The notes under the pieces are model-generated. The model was given only the letters and a program-made list of their open reading frames with translations, was not told where the DNA came from and made no database searches. From NCBI GenBank assembly GCA_041547565.1, contig JBFEUI010000107.1, positions 1 to 9,387 on the forward strand: a DNA stretch of 9,387 nucleotides, given 5' to 3'. This document shows positions 6,276 through 9,387 of the stretch, in pieces. Within the stretch, counting starts at the first letter, position 1. The number at the start of each line of letters is the position of its first letter. This stretch comes from JBFEUI01 sp041547565. GTDB lineage: Bacteria; Pseudomonadota; Gammaproteobacteria; Thiohalomonadales; Thiohalomonadaceae. The translations under genes and the position numbers were made by a program.

Positions 6276-7151
6276 ATGAGCAACAAGCAGCGAAACTCCA
6301 TTTATGTTGTCGAAGCAAAGCTCCTGGAGCACCAGGCCTTTGACGGCGATCAGTATCAGATGCGGCTCCACGCCCCGGAAATCGCCGAACGGGCCCGGGC
6401 CGGGCAGTTTGTCCACGTTACGGTCGACCCGGCGCGCCCGCTGCGACGGCCCATCTCCATCATGCGTGTGGATGGCAAAAACGGCTGGGTGGATCTGCTA
6501 TACAAGGTGTTCGGGGAAGGTACCGCCCTGTTGTCGCGGCGTGAGGTGGGTGAGAAGATAAACGTGATGGGGCCCATCGGAAACCGGTTTGTTCCCCATA
6601 TGGACCACCCACGCCCCCTTTTGATAGGTGGCGGTGTCGGCATGCCCCCCATGGTGTTTCTGGCCGATGCGCTGCGTGAGATAAAGGGCGCCTATCAACC
6701 GTTCGCAATCCTTGGCTCGGAGGTCCCCTTCCCGTTCAAGGCGCAGCCCTCGCAGATCATGGTGCCCGGCATACCCGCCGAGGTGATAGGCGCCATGCCC
6801 CTACTCGAGGACTGGGGCATTGCCAGCCGCCTTGCCAGCCAGCAGGGCTATGCAGGCTGTTTCGAGGGCTATGTCACCGACCTGGCGCGCCACTGGCTGA
6901 ATGCGCTGACTGAGGAACAGCGCAAGGAGGTCGAGGTGTTCGCCTGCGGCCCGCATCCGATGCTCGAGGCGGTTGCAGCGCTGGCACGCGAGTACCGACT
7001 GCCCTGCCAGGTATCGATGGAGGAGTTTATGGCCTGCGGTGTCGGCGGTTGTGCCGGCTGTGTGGTGGAGGTGCAGTCCGACAAGGGTCCTGCAATGAAA
7101 CGGGTCTGCGTCGACGGCCCGGTATTCGATGCCCGCCAGGTGTTCGCCTGA
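6276..7151 (+). CDS. PyrK-like iron-sulfur flavoprotein, dihydroorotate dehydrogenase electron-transfer subunit family
   Basis: The 291-residue product has a ferredoxin-reductase fold with a PyrK-type tail. A flavin-binding barrel includes the RRPIS motif (57-61). The nucleotide-binding domain has a glycine-rich GGGVGMPP (118-125) and FACGPHPML (222-230). A C-terminal 2Fe-2S site has Cys254, Cys259, Cys262 and Cys278 (CX4CX2CX15C). In Gram-positive bacteria PyrK passes electrons between NAD and PyrDB. Here no pyrDB is present, and most gammaproteobacteria use quinone-linked PyrD. The protein is longer than Bacillus PyrK (about 256). The extra length includes the segment from about 147 to 195 (starting GSEVPFPFK), which replaces the usual short stretch before the GYVTDL block. 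It follows pyrC' by 33 bp, with only a weak AGAGAAG-like ribosome site and a 6-bp hairpin (6234-6251) overlapping the pyrC' stop. The family is secure; the physiological partner is unknown. Confidence 0.85.
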   Translation: MSNKQRNSIYVVEAKLLEHQAFDGDQYQMRLHAPEIAERARAGQFVHVTVDPARPLRRPISIMRVDGKNGWVDLLYKVFGEGTALLSRREVGEKINVMGPIGNRFVPHMDHPRPLLIGGGVGMPPMVFLADALREIKGAYQPFAILGSEVPFPFKAQPSQIMVPGIPAEVIGAMPLLEDWGIASRLASQQGYAGCFEGYVTDLARHWLNALTEEQRKEVEVFACGPHPMLEAVAALAREYRLPCQVSMEEFMACGVGGCAGCVVEVQSDKGPAMKRVCVDGPVFDARQVFA

Positions 7152-7170
7152 CGGGCAGTGCAGCGGCCGG

Positions 7171-8319
7171 CTAGCGCATCATTGACGAACCATCGTCGTC
7201 GGTCTCCTCCAGGGTCAGACCATCCAGCCCCGATGTCAGTTCGTCGGCAGCCTCTTCAGACTGGCCCAGCTTGATCATCAGGCGTACCTCGTTGGGGGCG
7301 TCGGCATTGCGCAGCGCGTCCTCCTGGGTGATATAGCCGTCCCGGTACATCTCGTACAACGCCTGGTCGAAGGTCTTCATCCCCAGCTCGTTGGACTTCT
7401 TCATCAACTCCTTCATCTCATGCACCGCGCCCTTGAGGATGAGGTCCGCCATCAGCGGCGAGTTGATCATCACCTCGACGGCCACCCGCCGGCCCTCGCC
7501 ACTGGCTAGCGGGATCAGCCGCTGCGCCACCGTCGCCTTGAGGTTGAGCGACAGGTCCATCAACAGCTGCGGGCGGCGGTCTTCCGGGAAGAAGTTGATA
7601 ATACGGTCCATCGCCTGGTTGGCGTTGTTGGCGTGCAGGGTGGCCAGACAAAGGTGACCGGTCTCGGCGAAGGCCACGGCGTGTTCCATGGTCTCGCGGT
7701 GACGAATCTCACCGATGAGGATGACATCGGGTGCCTGTCGCAGGGTGTTGACCAGCGCGTCCTCGAAGGTCTTGGTGTCGATACCCACCTCGCGCTGGGT
7801 GACGATGCAGCCCTTGTGCTGGTGCACGTACTCGATGGGGTCCTCAACGGTGATAATATGGCCGGAGCTGTTCTGGTTGCGGTAGTCGAGCATGGAGGCC
7901 AGCGAGGTCGACTTACCGGTACCGGTACCACCGACGAACAGCACGATGCCGCGCTTGGTCATCGACAGGTCACGCAGGATATGGGGCAGGTTGAGGTCAT
8001 CCATGGTGGGGATATGGATCTCGATCTTACGTAGCACCATGCCGACCTGGTTGCGCTGCTGGAACACGTTGACACGAAAACGGCCGATGCCCGAGCGGCT
8101 CAGGGCAAAGTTGCACTCCTGGGTGTCCTCGAACTCCTCGCGCTGGTCTTCGTTCATGATACCGAACACGATCTGCCTGGCCTGGTCGGGTGTCAGGCTG
8201 CCCTTGGAGACGGGCGTTATCTTGCCACTTATCTTCATGCTGGGCGGGATGCCGGCGGTAATAAACAGGTCCGAGGCATTCTTGTGGACCATCAACTTTA
8301 GCAGTGAATCAAAATCCAT
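7171..8319 (-). CDS. pilU: PilU, type IV pilus retraction ATPase (PilT paralogue)
   Basis: The 382-residue product is a secretion-superfamily hexameric ATPase acting at the cytoplasmic base of the type IV pilus. It has an N-terminal PAS-like domain (about 1-100). The ATPase core has Walker A GGTGTGKST (130-138), Asp box ITVEDPIEYVH (156-166), Walker B DVILIGEIR (198-206) and His box ETGHLCLATLHAN (219-231), all intact. PilU works with PilT as an accessory retraction motor. It differs from the neighbouring PilT by an Asp/Glu- and Ser-rich C-terminal tail (about 352-382) and by lacking the exact AIRNLIRE motif, which is typical of PilU. The start is supported by GGAG (8329-8332 on the opposite strand) 9 nt upstream. 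It lies 24 bp downstream of pilT and is probably co-transcribed with it. It converges on the pyrK-like gene. Confidence 0.95.
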   Translation of the reverse strand: MDFDSLLKLMVHKNASDLFITAGIPPSMKISGKITPVSKGSLTPDQARQIVFGIMNEDQREEFEDTQECNFALSRSGIGRFRVNVFQQRNQVGMVLRKIEIHIPTMDDLNLPHILRDLSMTKRGIVLFVGGTGTGKSTSLASMLDYRNQNSSGHIITVEDPIEYVHQHKGCIVTQREVGIDTKTFEDALVNTLRQAPDVILIGEIRHRETMEHAVAFAETGHLCLATLHANNANQAMDRIINFFPEDRRPQLLMDLSLNLKATVAQRLIPLASGEGRRVAVEVMINSPLMADLILKGAVHEMKELMKKSNELGMKTFDQALYEMYRDGYITQEDALRNADAPNEVRLMIKLGQSEEAADELTSGLDGLTLEETDDDGSSMMR

Positions 8320-8343
8320 CGTCTGTTACTCCACTCTTTCGGC

Positions 8344-9381
8344 CTACTGGAAGCTGTCCTTGTTGGCCGCCTTCATTCGTGCATCCTGTTTGCTAATCAG
8401 CCCCTTTTGTACCAGTTCCTGCAGGTTCTGATCCAGGGTCTGCATGCCGTACTGCTGTCCGGTCTGGATCGCCGAATACATCTGGGCGATCTTGTTCTCA
8501 CGTATCAGGTTTCGTATCGCTGGGATGCCAATCATGATCTCGTGGGCGGCGACACGGCCGCCACCGATCTTCTTGATCAGCGTCTGCGAGATAACCGCCC
8601 GCAGCGACTCGGAGAGCATGGCACGCACCATGTCCTTCTCATCGGCCGGGAATACGTCGACCACACGGTCGATAGTCTTGGCCGCCGAACTGGTGTGCAG
8701 GGTGCCGAACACCAGGTGACCGGTCTCGGCCGCGGTCAGTGCCAGACGGATGGTCTCCAGGTCACGCATCTCACCGACCAGAATGGTGTCAGGGTCTTCA
8801 CGCAGGGCCGAGCGCAACGCCTCGTTAAAGCCGAGGGTGTCACGGTGCACCTCGCGCTGGTTGATAAGACACTTTTTCGACTCGTGCACGAATTCGATCG
8901 GATCCTCAACCGTCAGGATATGGCCGTAGTCGGTTTCATTCTTGTAGTTGACCATCGCCGCCAGGGTGGTGGATTTACCCGAACCGGTCGGGCCGGTGAC
9001 CAGCACGATGCCGCGCGGGTTGTCGGTGATATCACGGAAAATTGCCGGGCAGTTGAGCTCTTCCAGCGTCAGGATCTTGGAGGGGATGGTACGGAAGACC
9101 GCGCCAGCACCGCGATTGTGGTTGAAGGCATTGACACGAAAACGCGCCAGGCCCTTTATCTCGAATGAAAAGTCCGTCTCCAGGTACTCCTCAAAATCCT
9201 TGCGCTGCTCGTCATTCATGATGTCATACACCATGCTGTGGACTTCCTTGTGCTCCATCGCAGGCAGGTTGATACGCCGCACATCCCCGTCAACACGAAT
9301 CATCGGCGGCAACCCCGCAGAGAGGTGCAAATCCGATGCACCGTTTTTTACGCTAAAGGCCAGCAACTCGGTAATGTCCAT
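8344..9381 (-). CDS. pilT: PilT, type IV pilus twitching motility ATPase
   Basis: The 345-residue product matches PilT in length (344 in Pseudomonas). It powers pilus retraction, and so twitching motility, as a hexamer docked to the inner-membrane platform. Motifs are complete: Walker A GPTGSGKST (130-138), Asp box LTVEDPIEFVH (156-166), Walker B DTILVGEMR (198-206), His box ETGHLVFGTLHT (219-230), and the retraction-specific AIRNLIRE at 288-295. The ATG is at 9381, and only six bases of upstream sequence are in the window, so the promoter and ribosome-binding site cannot be seen. The N-terminus MDITELLAFSVKNGASDLHLS matches the family start. pilU follows on the same strand after 24 bp. Confidence 0.97.
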   Translation of the reverse strand: MDITELLAFSVKNGASDLHLSAGLPPMIRVDGDVRRINLPAMEHKEVHSMVYDIMNDEQRKDFEEYLETDFSFEIKGLARFRVNAFNHNRGAGAVFRTIPSKILTLEELNCPAIFRDITDNPRGIVLVTGPTGSGKSTTLAAMVNYKNETDYGHILTVEDPIEFVHESKKCLINQREVHRDTLGFNEALRSALREDPDTILVGEMRDLETIRLALTAAETGHLVFGTLHTSSAAKTIDRVVDVFPADEKDMVRAMLSESLRAVISQTLIKKIGGGRVAAHEIMIGIPAIRNLIRENKIAQMYSAIQTGQQYGMQTLDQNLQELVQKGLISKQDARMKAANKDSFQ

Positions 9382-9387
9382 CTACAC

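Noticed and set aside
8407..9168. Open frame of 253 codons on the + strand opposite pilT
   Set aside because: pilT motifs are complete on the - strand; this frame is its antisense and has no start context or family features.
7171..9381. pilT and pilU as a recent tandem duplication
   Set aside because: They share motifs but differ widely in sequence and C-termini; this is the ancient PilT/PilU paralogy seen across many Proteobacteria.

Overview
This window looks like a chromosomal segment of a free-living gammaproteobacterium, plausibly from a sulfur-oxidising or Chromatiales-like lineage. The base composition is GC-rich. The gene order gshB - tonB - yqgE - ruvX - pyrR - pyrB - pyrC', with pilU and pilT close by, resembles the Pseudomonas aeruginosa twitching-motility/pyrimidine neighbourhood (PA0395-PA0407, from memory). 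The glutamate-cysteine ligase is of the Acidithiobacillus/Thiobacillus type rather than the E. coli type, and a PyrK-like iron-sulfur flavoprotein stands where Pseudomonas has other genes. The lineage is an inference; the gene identities are mostly secure. No mobile element, CRISPR array, tRNA or rRNA is visible.

Layout. Positions 2-1378 hold a glutathione pair on the + strand: the 3' end of gshA, then complete gshB. A 62-bp gap leads to a tonB-family energy transducer (1441-2331). A 135-bp intergenic region (2332-2466) is the most interesting non-coding stretch. It contains a 99-bp imperfect palindrome enclosing a hairpin whose tip closely resembles the PyrR RNA-binding loop known from Bacillus, and a T-rich tract follows the hairpin. 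A compact, overlapping + strand operon follows: yqgE (2467-3030), ruvX (3027-3461), pyrR (3458-3979), pyrB (3966-4955), pyrC' (4956-6242), then after 33 bp a pyrK-like gene (6276-7151). On the - strand, converging on it with only 19 bp between stop codons, lie pilT (9381-8344) and pilU (8319-7171).

How the genes fit together. PyrB and the catalytically dead dihydroorotase-like PyrC' should form a Pseudomonas-type aspartate transcarbamoylase holoenzyme. PyrC' has lost five of six metal-ligand positions, so a functional dihydroorotase must be encoded elsewhere. PyrR may control the operon through the leader RNA hairpin, which would be notable outside Gram-positive bacteria; this is a hypothesis built on a 9-of-12 consensus match with a compensatory closing base pair. 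The PyrK-like protein is an electron-transfer subunit without a visible catalytic partner. PilT and PilU are type IV pilus retraction ATPases, and the nearby TonB homologue corresponds by position to P. aeruginosa TonB3, which has been linked to twitching motility.
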